DNA of 64,000 nucleotides from NCBI GenBank assembly GCA_945860135.1, contig CAMAPK010000001.1:146381-210380 (forward strand), given 5' to 3'. The position numbers and the translations under genes are program-made. The notes below the pieces were generated by a model that did not search any database, was not told where the DNA came from, and saw only the letters and a list, made by a program, of their open reading frames with translations. This DNA comes from Nitrosovibrio sp. Nv4. GTDB lineage: Bacteria > Pseudomonadota > Gammaproteobacteria > Burkholderiales > Nitrosomonadaceae. This document shows, piece after piece, positions 48,961 to 58,391 of the stretch. Every line of letters starts with the position of its first letter. The stretch's first letter is position 1.

Positions 48961-49349
48961 CAGACTTTCACGTTGATCAACAGTTGGGCAAGGCGGTCAA
49001 GTTGCGCTTCATCGGCAGGCACAATCAGTCCGGGATGCGCATCAATTTGTGCATCCATGAATGATAGGAAAGAGGCGATCACACCGTTTTCCTCATCCGG
49101 CCAATTGAGCGCTTTGTGATCCAGCGAAATAACGGGGTTGGTATAGCCGGGGTCAATGTGAGCATTGTAGCTAATGGCCGGATTGGTACTCAATCCGCCA
49201 AAGACCAGAAAGGGAACCACGGCAACACCCGGCCACATTGATACCGACTTTCCGACGTATTCATTTGCATCGCGTGACATATGCAGGCGGTTCATTTTCA
49301 TCCATTGCAAGGCGGATGGTGTGGATGTTTTTGCCTGTGAGAGGTTCAT
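48960..49349 (-). CDS. Chimeric protein with PrlF-like C-terminus, candidate YhaV antitoxin
   Basis: 129 aa in two unlike parts. Residues about 85-129 (VIASFLSFMDAQIDAHPGLI and on to LINVKV) resemble the toxin-binding C-terminal part of PrlF, whose family pattern is FLxFLxxDIxxHP...GVxVD. Residues 1-83 are not the expected SpoVT/AbrB DNA-binding domain; they look like the small partner often coded after TIGR04255 genes (NAHIDPGYTNPVISLDHKAL). It overlaps TIGR04255 by 4 nt and yhaV by 1 nt. It could still neutralise YhaV, but autoregulation by DNA binding is probably lost. Confidence 0.6.
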   Translation of the reverse strand: MNLSQAKTSTPSALQWMKMNRLHMSRDANEYVGKSVSMWPGVAVVPFLVFGGLSTNPAISYNAHIDPGYTNPVISLDHKALNWPDEENGVIASFLSFMDAQIDAHPGLIVPADEAQLDRLAQLLINVKV

Positions 49350-50122
49350 TTGTATTTCTCCAGTAGTTCGCCGTCAATTTGCCGGAAAAACCAGTCATGC
49401 GTGGTGTCGTGTGCTTCTTTCAACCAAGCTTTAATTTCTTCCGGTTGCCGCGGCGCATCGGTACCGCGCGACAACACTTGCGTTTCCCAAATCAAGGCAT
49501 TCTGTTCGTTCTTGTGCCCTTGATTATATGACACCTGAAAAATGCCCTTGGGTTGCAGCATCGGATACGCAAGCGACAACCCTACGCCAAGGTTAGCATC
49601 ATCAATCCGTCCGCCAGTAAACAATGCTTGCGGCAAGTTTACAGAAACCTTGAGTCCTTGCAAAAAATCCAGCGCCGAACTGCCCAGCAGGTTGTCGGCA
49701 TCAATATAGCGCAATGTCACTTCAAAAATGCGCAGTTGCTCATTCGCATTTGGGTAAATATGGAAAAGTGTGTCAACAACGGCAGCACATCGTGGAAGGA
49801 AAGCATCCCAATCGTAGCTCTCGGTGTCGTTGACCGTCAGTATGCCCGGGCCAATTTGCACCAGTGGCCATTGGTCGGAAGCAACACGAAAGCGATGGTG
49901 CGGCGCGTACGGTGCAAAACCCTCCGGCACTTCGGCTGTCGGCAAGCGTTCCCAATGCGGATAATTATCTTTGATCGCCGAATACAGCTGGCCAATCAGC
50001 ATCTGGTAGTAAGGATCAACCGCCATGCCGGGCGGGCCATCCAAACCCCAGCGAAGCTCGAATATGGCTTCCACCAACGGTTTGTTGGTTAAATTCTTTA
50101 TCGTATTCAGGTCAGTTTTCAT
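49346..50122 (-). CDS. TIGR04255 family protein
   Basis: 258 aa. The start NKPLVEAIFELRWGL and the middle segments (RFRVASDQWPLVQIGPGILTVN, about residues 80-100, and TLRYIDADNLL) are the marks of this sporadically distributed family, which occurs in accessory and defence regions and has no known function. Coded between a PIN protein (12 nt gap) and the chimeric antitoxin candidate (4-nt overlap), so co-expressed with toxin genes. Confidence 0.8.
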   Translation of the reverse strand: MKTDLNTIKNLTNKPLVEAIFELRWGLDGPPGMAVDPYYQMLIGQLYSAIKDNYPHWERLPTAEVPEGFAPYAPHHRFRVASDQWPLVQIGPGILTVNDTESYDWDAFLPRCAAVVDTLFHIYPNANEQLRIFEVTLRYIDADNLLGSSALDFLQGLKVSVNLPQALFTGGRIDDANLGVGLSLAYPMLQPKGIFQVSYNQGHKNEQNALIWETQVLSRGTDAPRQPEEIKAWLKEAHDTTHDWFFRQIDGELLEKYK

Positions 50123-50134
50123 GGCTGCGGCTAA

Positions 50135-50719
50135 TTATAGCCCAAACAATTTCTTGAATACGGTATGTTTAACCTCCTGCCAAGTACGCGGCAGGTCGTC
50201 GTTGTTTTCGAGCGCAGTGAAAATCTCCCGCACAAGCTCATTAGCTATAGCCTTCGCGCTGAGCATCTTTTTCAGCAGTTCGTGGCCGTGCCAGATGTCG
50301 AGATCGAAATCCTTGGCAAGTTTGTGCATGCCAAGATCGTCGGTCACGACGATGGCAGGCCGGACTTGACCGAAAGCCAGAATAAAACAATCTGTCGGTG
50401 AAGGTGGCGAACGGCCTTGGGTGGTGTAGCCAAGCGGGTCGGCCAGTACATACGCGCGTAGCACGCTGGCGGCAGCTTCAATTTGCGTCCGCTCTTTCTT
50501 GTTGAGGCGCACTTGCCTGGCCATCCGCTCAGCATTCAAGTCTGTATCCGAGAACCAGGGATAGAGGAATTGGAGTCGAGGGCTTTTGAAGACTTCGTCT
50601 TCGACTTGTTTCAATACGGTAAGAACGTATTGTTTCTGCCCGAATTCAACCCCCAGTAAAGGGCGGATGCGCTTGGCCAGCCTCAAATAGGCGTTGGTAT
50701 CAAGCAGCACCAGGGTCAA
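50135..50719 (-). CDS. PIN-domain protein, probable toxin
   Basis: 194 aa. The PIN nuclease fold is shown by LVLLDTNAYLRLA (first Asp), a central acidic region, PTDCFILAF and AIVVTDDLGMHKLA (last Asp pair). PIN proteins of toxin-antitoxin pairs cut RNA. The upstream XRE/ImmA gene overlaps its start by 4 nt and is the likely antitoxin or regulator, a pairing common in bacteria. The C-terminal extension (about 150-194) is helical and of unknown role. Confidence 0.85.
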   Translation of the reverse strand: MTLVLLDTNAYLRLAKRIRPLLGVEFGQKQYVLTVLKQVEDEVFKSPRLQFLYPWFSDTDLNAERMARQVRLNKKERTQIEAAASVLRAYVLADPLGYTTQGRSPPSPTDCFILAFGQVRPAIVVTDDLGMHKLAKDFDLDIWHGHELLKKMLSAKAIANELVREIFTALENNDDLPRTWQEVKHTVFKKLFGL

Positions 50720-51840
50720 CAGCGAAGTTCCTCATGGAGCGCCAAGGCATCCTGCAATGGGGTATCCAGCACTTGCTGGACATAAGACGCGCCAGTGCCG
50801 TTATCGTGAATCATGCGTTTCAGCGCATGGAAAAAGCCGGTCTGAAAGGTTTTTTCACAGGCGGCAATATAACGCTGGGGCGAAGGTGGCATCGGGTCAA
50901 ACATGGCTTCGCTGATCAACGGGCCGCGAAGGCTGTTGCGCAGCATGTGGATGCTCTTCTCTTCGATAGGCAGCGTCATCAATTTGCTCGCTTTGGCATA
51001 CCGTTGAACCTGTTGAAACACGGTATTCAGCGAAATCGTGTGTGCATCTGCCTGTTTCAGCAGTGCCTCAATTGCGCTGTTGGAATTTGGTTGCTGGATA
51101 GCGGCGCGATAAGCCTGTTCGGCGCAGGCCTTGGGATACAGTAGCGCGCCAGCGAAAGCATCGGCAAAATCCTCGCCCTCGTTTTTTCCTGAAAGTTCTG
51201 GGGTGAGTACATGAGCCAGCTCGTGCGCCATCCAGAACTTGAAGTCTTCCAGCCGGGTATCGAGGTTGAGGTAAATGAAAGTAACGTCTTCCTGCGGCAA
51301 GCGGATATGCAGCGCATTTTCATGATTGCCCTTGGCACCCCAAAGTACCGGCACCAGAATGGCACCGCATTCCTTGAATTCGCCGATCAGGTGTTCGTAG
51401 CCTAGCACGGCCTGTTCGCCTATACCCAATCGGCTGCGGGTTTGCGCAGCAGCGATTTGAAGTTTGTCGTAATCAGTCGATGGGGATGTGATCAGCGTGC
51501 GCAATGCCTGCAACTCAGGCAGATACGCGACCAGCGGCTTGAGCAACATGCCCATGCCTTCCGCCTTGGCGATGTGCGCATCGGTTGTTTTGGCGTTTGC
51601 CTTCTTGCGGTAAGCAATAACAGGACGGCCTGAAGCACTCGTTTGCACAAGTTGGTCGAATGTTAACCCGAGAGTGGTTGCGAGCCTGAGAAGTGATGCC
51701 GGACGGGGGAAATCTTTCCCCTTTAACCAGTTGGTGACCGCTTGGGACGAAATCCCAACCGTATCCGCCAACTGTTTCTGTGTAATTCCGCGTTCTGCGA
51801 GAACACCCTGAATCGCTACAGAGTTCAGTAGTTTTTCCAT
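50716..51840 (-). CDS. XRE-family regulator with ImmA/IrrE metallopeptidase domain
   Basis: 374 aa. The N-terminal helix-turn-helix (ITQKQLADTVGISSQAVTNW, about 19-38) is followed by an ImmA/IrrE (M78) peptidase domain with the zinc motif HELAH in FWMAHELAHVL and a downstream acidic FADAFAGALL. Such proteins repress their own operon and can be inactivated or act as protease under stress. It is the first gene of a five-gene minus-strand run ending with yhaV. The long C-terminal part is specific to this subgroup. Confidence 0.88.
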   Translation of the reverse strand: MEKLLNSVAIQGVLAERGITQKQLADTVGISSQAVTNWLKGKDFPRPASLLRLATTLGLTFDQLVQTSASGRPVIAYRKKANAKTTDAHIAKAEGMGMLLKPLVAYLPELQALRTLITSPSTDYDKLQIAAAQTRSRLGIGEQAVLGYEHLIGEFKECGAILVPVLWGAKGNHENALHIRLPQEDVTFIYLNLDTRLEDFKFWMAHELAHVLTPELSGKNEGEDFADAFAGALLYPKACAEQAYRAAIQQPNSNSAIEALLKQADAHTISLNTVFQQVQRYAKASKLMTLPIEEKSIHMLRNSLRGPLISEAMFDPMPPSPQRYIAACEKTFQTGFFHALKRMIHDNGTGASYVQQVLDTPLQDALALHEELRC

Positions 51841-51994
51841 AAGGCAGCGATTATATCCATTGCAAACAAAAAATCAAGTTTAATCAAGTTTTGCATTCGT
51901 TGATTCCAAAACAATGGAACATCTCATTTCACGAAATAAGCTTGAGTGCCATCGCTGATTTCACCACTTCTCCACTTCGGACTAGGTCGATTGC

Positions 51995-53359
51995 CTACCG
52001 TACCCACACCGTTTTCACGTTAACGAATTCGCGAATGCCGTGGTAGGACAATTCCCGGCCGAAACCGGATGATTTGATGCCGCCGAAAGGCAGGCGCGGA
52101 TCGGATTTGACCATGCCATTGATAAAGCTGCTGCCGGCATGGATCTGCCGCGCGATTTTCTCCGCACGTTCCGAATCGCGGCTCCAGATGCTGGAACCGA
52201 GGCCGAAGCGGCTGTCGTTGGCAATATGCACGGCTTCCTCCTCATCTGCGGCGCGGATCACGGCGGCCACCGGGCCGAACAGTTCTTCGTGATAGGCGCG
52301 GGTTTTTGCCGTTACCCGGTCGAGTATCGATGGCGGATAAAACGCACCCTCGCCCGCAGTGGGCTTGCAGCCGAGTATCGCCTGCGCGCCTTGCGCAATC
52401 GAGTCGGTCACCTGCTGATGCAGCTCTTCCCGCAAATCAAGCCGCGCCAGCGGGCCGAGTCGGGTGAATTCACTCAGCGGGTCGCCCATTTTCAGCTCGG
52501 TGGTTTTTTCCACGAACAGGAACATAAACTCGTCGGCGATTGCCGCGACCGGAATGATGCGCTTGGCAGCGATGCACGACTGGCCGCAGTTCTGAAAGCG
52601 CGATTTCACCGCATTGGTGGCAGCCAGTTCCAGATCAGCATCTTTCAGCACGATGAATGCATCCGATCCACCCAGCTCCAGCACACATTTCTTCAGGTGC
52701 TGGCCGGCGTGCGCCGCGACTGCGCGCCCGGCGGCTTCGGAGCCGGTGAGCGTCACCGCATGCACATGGTGGCTGGCGATGGCTTCGGCCACATCGGCGG
52801 CTTCGATCATGAGTGTGGTGAAAAGATAGAGCGGAAAGCCCGCATCGCGAAACAACTGCTCCAGAGCCAGCGCGCATTGCGGCACATTGGAGGAGTGCTT
52901 CAACACGCAGCCGTTGCCTGCCATCAGCGCAGGCGCGGAAAAACGGATCACCTGCAGGAACGGAAAATTCCACGGCATCACGCCCAGTACGACGCCGAGG
53001 GGTTCATACGACACATAGCTTTTGCCGGCATCGGTCTGGATCGTCTCGTCCTGCAGGAAATGCTGGGCATGCACCGCGTAGTAATCGCAGATAAGTGCGC
53101 ATTTCTCCACTTCAGCGCACGCCTCGCGCAGCGGCTTGCCCATCTCGGTCGCCATCAGTTTGCCGTATTCCGCCACGCGCTCGTGCAGCAGCGTGGCGGC
53201 GCGGCTCATCTGCGCCGTGCGCTCGGCGAAAGTAGTCTGCGCCCAGATTTGCTGGGCGTTGTCGACTTGCTCCAGCGTAGCGGCGAGATGGTGGCTGTCC
53301 CAACTGGTGTAGGTTTTAACGATCTTGTTGGTCGCGGGGTTCAGGCTGATATAAGGCAT
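51995..53359 (-). CDS. gabD: NAD(P)-dependent succinate-semialdehyde dehydrogenase
   Basis: 454 aa, the shorter SSADH type. Oxidises succinate semialdehyde to succinate. The cofactor and catalytic blocks are GVVLGVMPWNFPFLQVIRF, LTGSEAAGR, the general base Glu in LELGGSDAF and the nucleophile Cys in FQNCGQSCIAAKR; the C-terminal PFGGIKSSGFGRELS is normal. Substrate is inferred from family similarity. It marks the right border of the defence island. Confidence 0.88.
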   Translation of the reverse strand: MPYISLNPATNKIVKTYTSWDSHHLAATLEQVDNAQQIWAQTTFAERTAQMSRAATLLHERVAEYGKLMATEMGKPLREACAEVEKCALICDYYAVHAQHFLQDETIQTDAGKSYVSYEPLGVVLGVMPWNFPFLQVIRFSAPALMAGNGCVLKHSSNVPQCALALEQLFRDAGFPLYLFTTLMIEAADVAEAIASHHVHAVTLTGSEAAGRAVAAHAGQHLKKCVLELGGSDAFIVLKDADLELAATNAVKSRFQNCGQSCIAAKRIIPVAAIADEFMFLFVEKTTELKMGDPLSEFTRLGPLARLDLREELHQQVTDSIAQGAQAILGCKPTAGEGAFYPPSILDRVTAKTRAYHEELFGPVAAVIRAADEEEAVHIANDSRFGLGSSIWSRDSERAEKIARQIHAGSSFINGMVKSDPRLPFGGIKSSGFGRELSYHGIREFVNVKTVWVR

Positions 53360-53465
53360 GATGTGCTATTCTTCAAAAGAGATGTCAAAGGGAACAAGGG
53401 AACAGCAATTGATTGGGGTTGCTTGCCGTCCAGGTTCCCGTTTCACTTATTCAATATAGCAGGCT

Positions 53466-55403
53466 ATGAAAAAGTTTTTACCCGGCCTCTTGCTCCTGGT
53501 TCTCACTGGCACATCCGCAGCCAGCCAGGATGACGATTTCATTGCCGCACGCCAGGCATTCCAGGCAGGAAATTCCGCTCGCCTGGAAACTTACGCCCGG
53601 CGTCTGCAGAGCCACGTGCTGGAACCGTATGCAGCCTATTACCAGTTGAGCCTGCAACTGGAAAATATAGACGCCAATGCGGTCAAAAAATTCCTTGCTC
53701 ATAACCAGGGCAGTTTCCTTGCCGACCGGCTGCAAGGCGAGTGGCTGAAAACCCTGGGCAAGAAACAGCAGTGGGAGCTGTTCACTGCGGAATACCCGGC
53801 TCTGGTCAACAAGGATGCCGAGCTCGTTTGCTATTCCCTGCAGCAACGCCTCGCTGCCAGCGACACCACGGCGCTGACCGAAGCCCGGCCGCTGTGGTTT
53901 AGCACTCACGATCTGCCGAAAAACTGTACTCCGCTGTTTGAAGCGCTCACTGTCGCTGGATTGCTTACTGCAGAAGATGTGTGGACGCGGCTGCGCCTGA
54001 CTCTCGAGGCGGGCAACGTAAGTGTGGCGAAGCATATCAACCGCTATCTGCCGAGTGATCAGGCGCTCAATGAACGCAAACTGGATGAGGCCACCAGCAA
54101 TCCGCTACGCTACCTGGATAAACAGCGGCACGAGATCAAGACCCGCGCCGACCGCGAAGTCGCCTTGTACGCGCTGCTGCGTCTGCTGCGCAGCGGCCCG
54201 GATCAGGCTTCTGCCTACTGGCCCAAGGTGCGCGAACGCTTCGACCCGGCGGAACAGTCCTATTTCCTCGGACACCTGGCAAGTCAGGCAGCGCGCCGGC
54301 TTGATCCGCGTGCGCTGGGCTGGTTCAAGCAGGCAGCCGCCATCCACCCCTCCGTCCCACTCTCTGACACCCAGCTTGCCTGGCAAACCCGCGCTGCGCT
54401 GCGGGCCGGCGACTGGAAGACAGTGCTCAGAAGCATCGAAACCATGTCTGCTGCGGAACAACAGGCAGGCGTATGGCGTTACTGGAAAGCGCGCGCGCTC
54501 AAAACCAAAGGCAGAATTACAGAAGCCAATGCGCTCCTTGCCCCGCTGAGTAGCGAACATAATTTTTACGGCCAACTGGCGGAAGAAGAGATGGGGGTAG
54601 TGATCGGCATCCCGGACGAACCCTATAAAGCCGGGGCGCAGGAAATCGCTGCGATGCAGCAGTTACCCGGCATTCGGCGGGCACTGGCGCTGTATCGCCT
54701 GAATCTGCGGCTCGAGGGCGCGCGTGAATGGAACTGGAGCATCCGCGGCTTCGATGACCGGCGCCTGCTGGCGGCGGCTGAAGTAGCGCGACGCAGTGGG
54801 GTCTATGACCGCGCCATCAGCACCGCCGACCGTACCGTGCAACTGCATGATTTCGGTCTGCGCTTCCTCACCCCTCACCGCGAAGCGCTGCAAAGTCACC
54901 TGCAGCAGCAGCAACTGGACGAAGCCTGGGTGTACGGCCTCATCCGCCAGGAAAGCCGTTTCATTACCGATGCCAAATCCAGTGCCGGGGCGACGGGCCT
55001 GATGCAATTGATGCCGGCCACCGCAAAATGGGTGGCAAAAAAAATGAGCATAAAAAATTACCATCATGCCCTCGCCAATGAGGTTAATACCAATCTGGCA
55101 TTGGGCACTTACTACCTCAAGCATGTGCTGAATACGCTCGACAACCAGCCGCTGCTGGCTTCGGCGGCCTACAACGCCGGCCCTGGGCGCGCACGGCAAT
55201 GGCGCGATACCAGTCCGCTGGAAGGTGCGATTTATGCCGAAACCATCCCTTTCAGCGAAACCCGCGACTACGTGAAGAAAGTTCTGAGCAACTCGATGTA
55301 TTACGCCAGCACCCTCGGCCATCGGCTGCAGACCCTGCGACAACGCCTCGGCACCGTCGCACCCAAGTCGGTCACCAACAAATTGTCAGAAGAGGAAAAA
55401 TGA
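53466..55403 (+). CDS. slt: Soluble lytic murein transglycosylase
   Basis: 645 aa, Slt70 type. Cleaves peptidoglycan with formation of 1,6-anhydromuramic ends. A signal peptide (MKKFLPGLLLLVLTGTSAAS) is followed by a long superhelical U/L region (about 30-470) and the C-terminal SLT domain with catalytic Glu in LIRQESRF, then GATGLMQLMPATAKWV and ASAAYNAGPGRARQW. Periplasmic. The stop overlaps the next gene by 4 nt. Confidence 0.95.
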   Translation: MKKFLPGLLLLVLTGTSAASQDDDFIAARQAFQAGNSARLETYARRLQSHVLEPYAAYYQLSLQLENIDANAVKKFLAHNQGSFLADRLQGEWLKTLGKKQQWELFTAEYPALVNKDAELVCYSLQQRLAASDTTALTEARPLWFSTHDLPKNCTPLFEALTVAGLLTAEDVWTRLRLTLEAGNVSVAKHINRYLPSDQALNERKLDEATSNPLRYLDKQRHEIKTRADREVALYALLRLLRSGPDQASAYWPKVRERFDPAEQSYFLGHLASQAARRLDPRALGWFKQAAAIHPSVPLSDTQLAWQTRAALRAGDWKTVLRSIETMSAAEQQAGVWRYWKARALKTKGRITEANALLAPLSSEHNFYGQLAEEEMGVVIGIPDEPYKAGAQEIAAMQQLPGIRRALALYRLNLRLEGAREWNWSIRGFDDRRLLAAAEVARRSGVYDRAISTADRTVQLHDFGLRFLTPHREALQSHLQQQQLDEAWVYGLIRQESRFITDAKSSAGATGLMQLMPATAKWVAKKMSIKNYHHALANEVNTNLALGTYYLKHVLNTLDNQPLLASAAYNAGPGRARQWRDTSPLEGAIYAETIPFSETRDYVKKVLSNSMYYASTLGHRLQTLRQRLGTVAPKSVTNKLSEEEK

Positions 55404-56350
55404 GCACCATAAAAATCAATAACGTCTGCATTATCGGCGGCAGCGGTTTTGTCGGCAGGCATATCGCCCACTGGCTGACCGCAGAGGAAATCTCCGTGCG
55501 CGTCCCCACCCGCCATTACGAGCATGCGCGGCAGTTGCTGGTGCTGCCGACGGCGAGTGTGGTAGAAACCAATGTCCACGACGATGCCGCACTCGACCGC
55601 TTGCTGACCGGGATGGATGCAGTCATCAATCTGGTGGGCATACTGCATGGTGATTTTGCTGCTGCGCATGTGGAGTTGCCGCGCAAGATCGTGGCAGCAT
55701 GCCAGCGCAACGGTGTCACACGGCTGGTGCATATGAGCGCCCTCAACGCCGATAGCGGCGGCCCCAGCACTTATCTGCGCTCCAAGGGCGAAGGTGAAAA
55801 AAGCGTGCTGGCGGCAGATTTGCAGACGACTGTTTTCAGGCCGTCGGTCATTTTCGGCCCGGGAGATTCCTTTCTCAATCTGTTTGCCCGGCTGGCGCAG
55901 CGCCTGCCGCTGATGCCGCTGGCATCCCCCAACGCGAAATTCCAGCCGGTGTTCGTGGAAAATGTGGCGCAGGCGTTTGTGGCCAGCCTTTCCAACCCGG
56001 CCACTTTCGGCCAGGGTTACGACTTGTGCGGGCCCAAAGTCTACAGCTTGCGGCAACTGGTAGAATATGTGGCGCAGATTACCGGCCATGACCTCCGCAT
56101 CATCGGTCTGAATGACAGCCTGTCCTATCTGCAGGCACTACTGATGGAATGGCTGCCGGGTAAGCTCATCACCCGCGACAATTATCGTTCGATGCAAGTG
56201 GACAGCGTGTGTGATTGCGCGGGCAGCAGCAACCTCGCAGCGGTATTCGGCATCCGCCCGACTCCGCTGGAAGAAGCGGCGCCGCTCTATCTGGCGCACC
56301 AGCTGCCGCGCGAGCGGTATAATCGTTTCCGCGATCGGGCAGGACGATAG
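55400..56350 (+). CDS. NAD(P)-binding protein of the complex I NDUFA9 / atypical SDR family
   Basis: 316 aa. The Rossmann start VCIIGGSGFVGRHIAHWLT and the segments DAVINLVGIL, LVHMSALNADSGGPSTYLRS and FRPSVIFGPGDSFLNLF are typical of the NDUFA9-like short-chain dehydrogenase group; the bacterial role is not established. The ATG at 55400 overlaps the slt stop (ATGA) and has AGAGGAA upstream. cca follows 13 nt downstream. Confidence 0.88.
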   Translation: MSTIKINNVCIIGGSGFVGRHIAHWLTAEEISVRVPTRHYEHARQLLVLPTASVVETNVHDDAALDRLLTGMDAVINLVGILHGDFAAAHVELPRKIVAACQRNGVTRLVHMSALNADSGGPSTYLRSKGEGEKSVLAADLQTTVFRPSVIFGPGDSFLNLFARLAQRLPLMPLASPNAKFQPVFVENVAQAFVASLSNPATFGQGYDLCGPKVYSLRQLVEYVAQITGHDLRIIGLNDSLSYLQALLMEWLPGKLITRDNYRSMQVDSVCDCAGSSNLAAVFGIRPTPLEEAAPLYLAHQLPRERYNRFRDRAGR

Positions 56351-56363
56351 AAACAACCATGCA

Positions 56364-57596
56364 ATGAAAACCTATTTAGTGGGCGGTTCAGTTCGCGACG
56401 AACTGCTGAGCCTGCCGGTCAAAGACCATGATTATGTCGTCGTCGGCTCTACCCCGGAGGAGATGGCACGGCTCGGCTACCGCCCGGTAGGCAAAGACTT
56501 TCCGGTATTCCTCCACCCCCAAAGTCATGAGCAATACGCGCTGGCGCGCACCGAACGCAAGATTTCCCGCGGCTACAAAGGCTTTGAAGTTTATGCCGCG
56601 CCGGAAGTCACGCTGCAGGAAGATCTGGCGCGGCGCGACCTCACCATCAATGCCATTGCCAAGGATCAGGACGGCAACATCATCGATCCATTTAACGGCG
56701 TGGCTGACCTCGAAGCAGGCCTGCTGCGCCACGTCAGTCCGGCATTCAGTGAAGACCCGGTGCGGGTGCTGCGCACGGCGCGGTTTGCCGCACGTTTCGG
56801 TTTTCGCATTGCGCCGGAAACACTCGCACTGATGAACGACATGGTGCACAACGGCGAAGTGGATGCGCTGGTGCCGGAACGGGTGTGGCAGGAATTTGCG
56901 CGCGGCCTGATGGAGCACAAACCGTCGCGCATGTTTTACGCGCTGCGCGAATGCGGCGCGCTCACCCGCATCATGCCGGAAGTGGATGCCTTGTTCGGCG
57001 TGCCACAGCCGGCGCAGCATCACCCGGAAATCGATACCGGCTTGCACAGCATGCTGGTGATCGACTATGCCGCCTCGCAGAATTATTCCCTGCCGGTGCG
57101 CTTCGCCGCGCTCACGCATGACCTCGGCAAAGGCACCACCCCGCCGCAGGAATGGCCGCGGCATATCGGCCACGAAGCCCGCAGCGTGCAACTGGTCAGA
57201 GATCTCAGCGAACGCATCCGCACCCCCAACGACGAACGCGATCTGGCATTGCTGGCGGCGCGCTATCACGGCGATGTGCACCGGGCGGCGGAACTGCGCC
57301 CCACCACCATCGCCGATATGCTGCAGGCGGTGGATGCCTATCGTAAACCGGAGCGCTTCGAGAAATTCCTGCAGGCTTGCGCGTGCGACTTTCATGGCCG
57401 CCCCGGCTACGCCGACAAGCCCTACCCCCAGGCGGAGCGGTTACGCGCAGCATTCGACGCAGCCCGCAGCGTCGATGCCGGAGCCATTGCCGCCGAACTG
57501 GCCAGCACCATTGCCGACCCCACCTCCCTGCCGCCTGCCATCAACGCCCGAGTGCGCGAAACCCGCATCGCCGAAATCAAAGCCCGGCTGCTGTGA
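56364..57596 (+). CDS. cca: CCA-adding tRNA nucleotidyltransferase
   Basis: 410 aa. Adds or repairs the 3' CCA of tRNAs without template. The nucleotidyltransferase part has YLVGGSVRDELL and the metal pair in KDHDYVVVG, then RRDLTINAIAKD, and the amino-acid template region near EDPVRVLRTARFAARF. A C-terminal HD domain (FAALTHDLGKGTTP) indicates the E. coli-type enzyme with added phosphohydrolase activities. The ATG at 56364 gives the standard MKTYLVGGSVRD start. Confidence 0.96.
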   Translation: MKTYLVGGSVRDELLSLPVKDHDYVVVGSTPEEMARLGYRPVGKDFPVFLHPQSHEQYALARTERKISRGYKGFEVYAAPEVTLQEDLARRDLTINAIAKDQDGNIIDPFNGVADLEAGLLRHVSPAFSEDPVRVLRTARFAARFGFRIAPETLALMNDMVHNGEVDALVPERVWQEFARGLMEHKPSRMFYALRECGALTRIMPEVDALFGVPQPAQHHPEIDTGLHSMLVIDYAASQNYSLPVRFAALTHDLGKGTTPPQEWPRHIGHEARSVQLVRDLSERIRTPNDERDLALLAARYHGDVHRAAELRPTTIADMLQAVDAYRKPERFEKFLQACACDFHGRPGYADKPYPQAERLRAAFDAARSVDAGAIAAELASTIADPTSLPPAINARVRETRIAEIKARLL

Positions 57597-57690
57597 ACGC
57601 TTACAGTGTCTTAAAGAACCGCCGCATAACTCAGCGGTCATTCTGGTGTTTGCAAACGCAGATAGAGCAAGCCTCCTCTTCTGTCTGCCA

Positions 57691-58284
57691 ATGAAAAAAA
57701 CTTCCTTCCTGCTGCTCATGTGGTCAATGCTATTCATGCCGATGGCGCTTGCAGAACCACGGCCGGATGAGGATATTGAGGTTAAGGTGCAGATCGCGGG
57801 GGAGAATGTGATTGTTGATCTGACCTTTGTTGTTCCGGCCACCCGACAGGAGGTCTGGGCTGTACTGACCGATTTTGGACACATGGCTGATTTTGTCTCC
57901 AACCTGAAGGAGAGCAAGGTGCTGAGCATTTCTGGAAACACGCTGAAGATTTTCCAGCGCGGCTTTGCATCGTATGGCCCGATCAGTTTCCCGTTTGAGT
58001 CAACACGGGAAATACGGTTGCTCCCCTTCGATAAAATCAAGTCGCACATGATCAGCGGCAACATGCGCAAGATGGAAGGCACAACGCGGCTGGTCGATGA
58101 AGGTGGACAAACCCGGATCATCTACCATACCGATACCATCCAGGAGGTCTGGGTGCCGCCATTGGCGGGAAATATTTTTATCGAGCATGAAGTTCGAGAG
58201 CAATTCAAGGAAATGCGGAATGAAATAATCAAGAGAAAACAGGCGTCCACTTCTTCACTGCCAGCCCGAAGCTCTACACATTGA
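57691..58284 (+). CDS. Secreted SRPBCC/START-like protein, second copy
   Basis: 197 aa. A signal peptide (MKKTSFLLLMWSMLFMPMAL, cut after LA) precedes a START-like fold: VPATRQEVWAVLTDFGHMAD is the usual entry, and EVREQFKEMRNEIIKRKQ the closing helix. The fold matches the protein at 36707-37348, although the two are not closely alike. The last dozen residues after the helix (ASTSSLPARSSTH) look like read-through into foreign or non-coding sequence. Ligand unknown. Confidence 0.78.
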   Translation: MKKTSFLLLMWSMLFMPMALAEPRPDEDIEVKVQIAGENVIVDLTFVVPATRQEVWAVLTDFGHMADFVSNLKESKVLSISGNTLKIFQRGFASYGPISFPFESTREIRLLPFDKIKSHMISGNMRKMEGTTRLVDEGGQTRIIYHTDTIQEVWVPPLAGNIFIEHEVREQFKEMRNEIIKRKQASTSSLPARSSTH

Positions 58285-58345
58285 ATTTGGTGATGCTTTC
58301 CTGCTGAACTGGACCACCGCCCAACAAGATAAAAACTGATAGCAT

Positions 58346-58391
58346 GAGGGCCTACTCGTTGAAAGACGAAAAACCGAGAGAGCCTCATTTT
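58346..58391 (+). terminator. Imperfect hairpin with T run after the SRPBCC gene
   Basis: TGAGGGC...CTCG (58346-58359) pairs with CGAG...GCCTCA (58376-58388) around a mismatch, followed by TTTT. It closes about 12 nt before the next gene. Confidence 0.45.
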
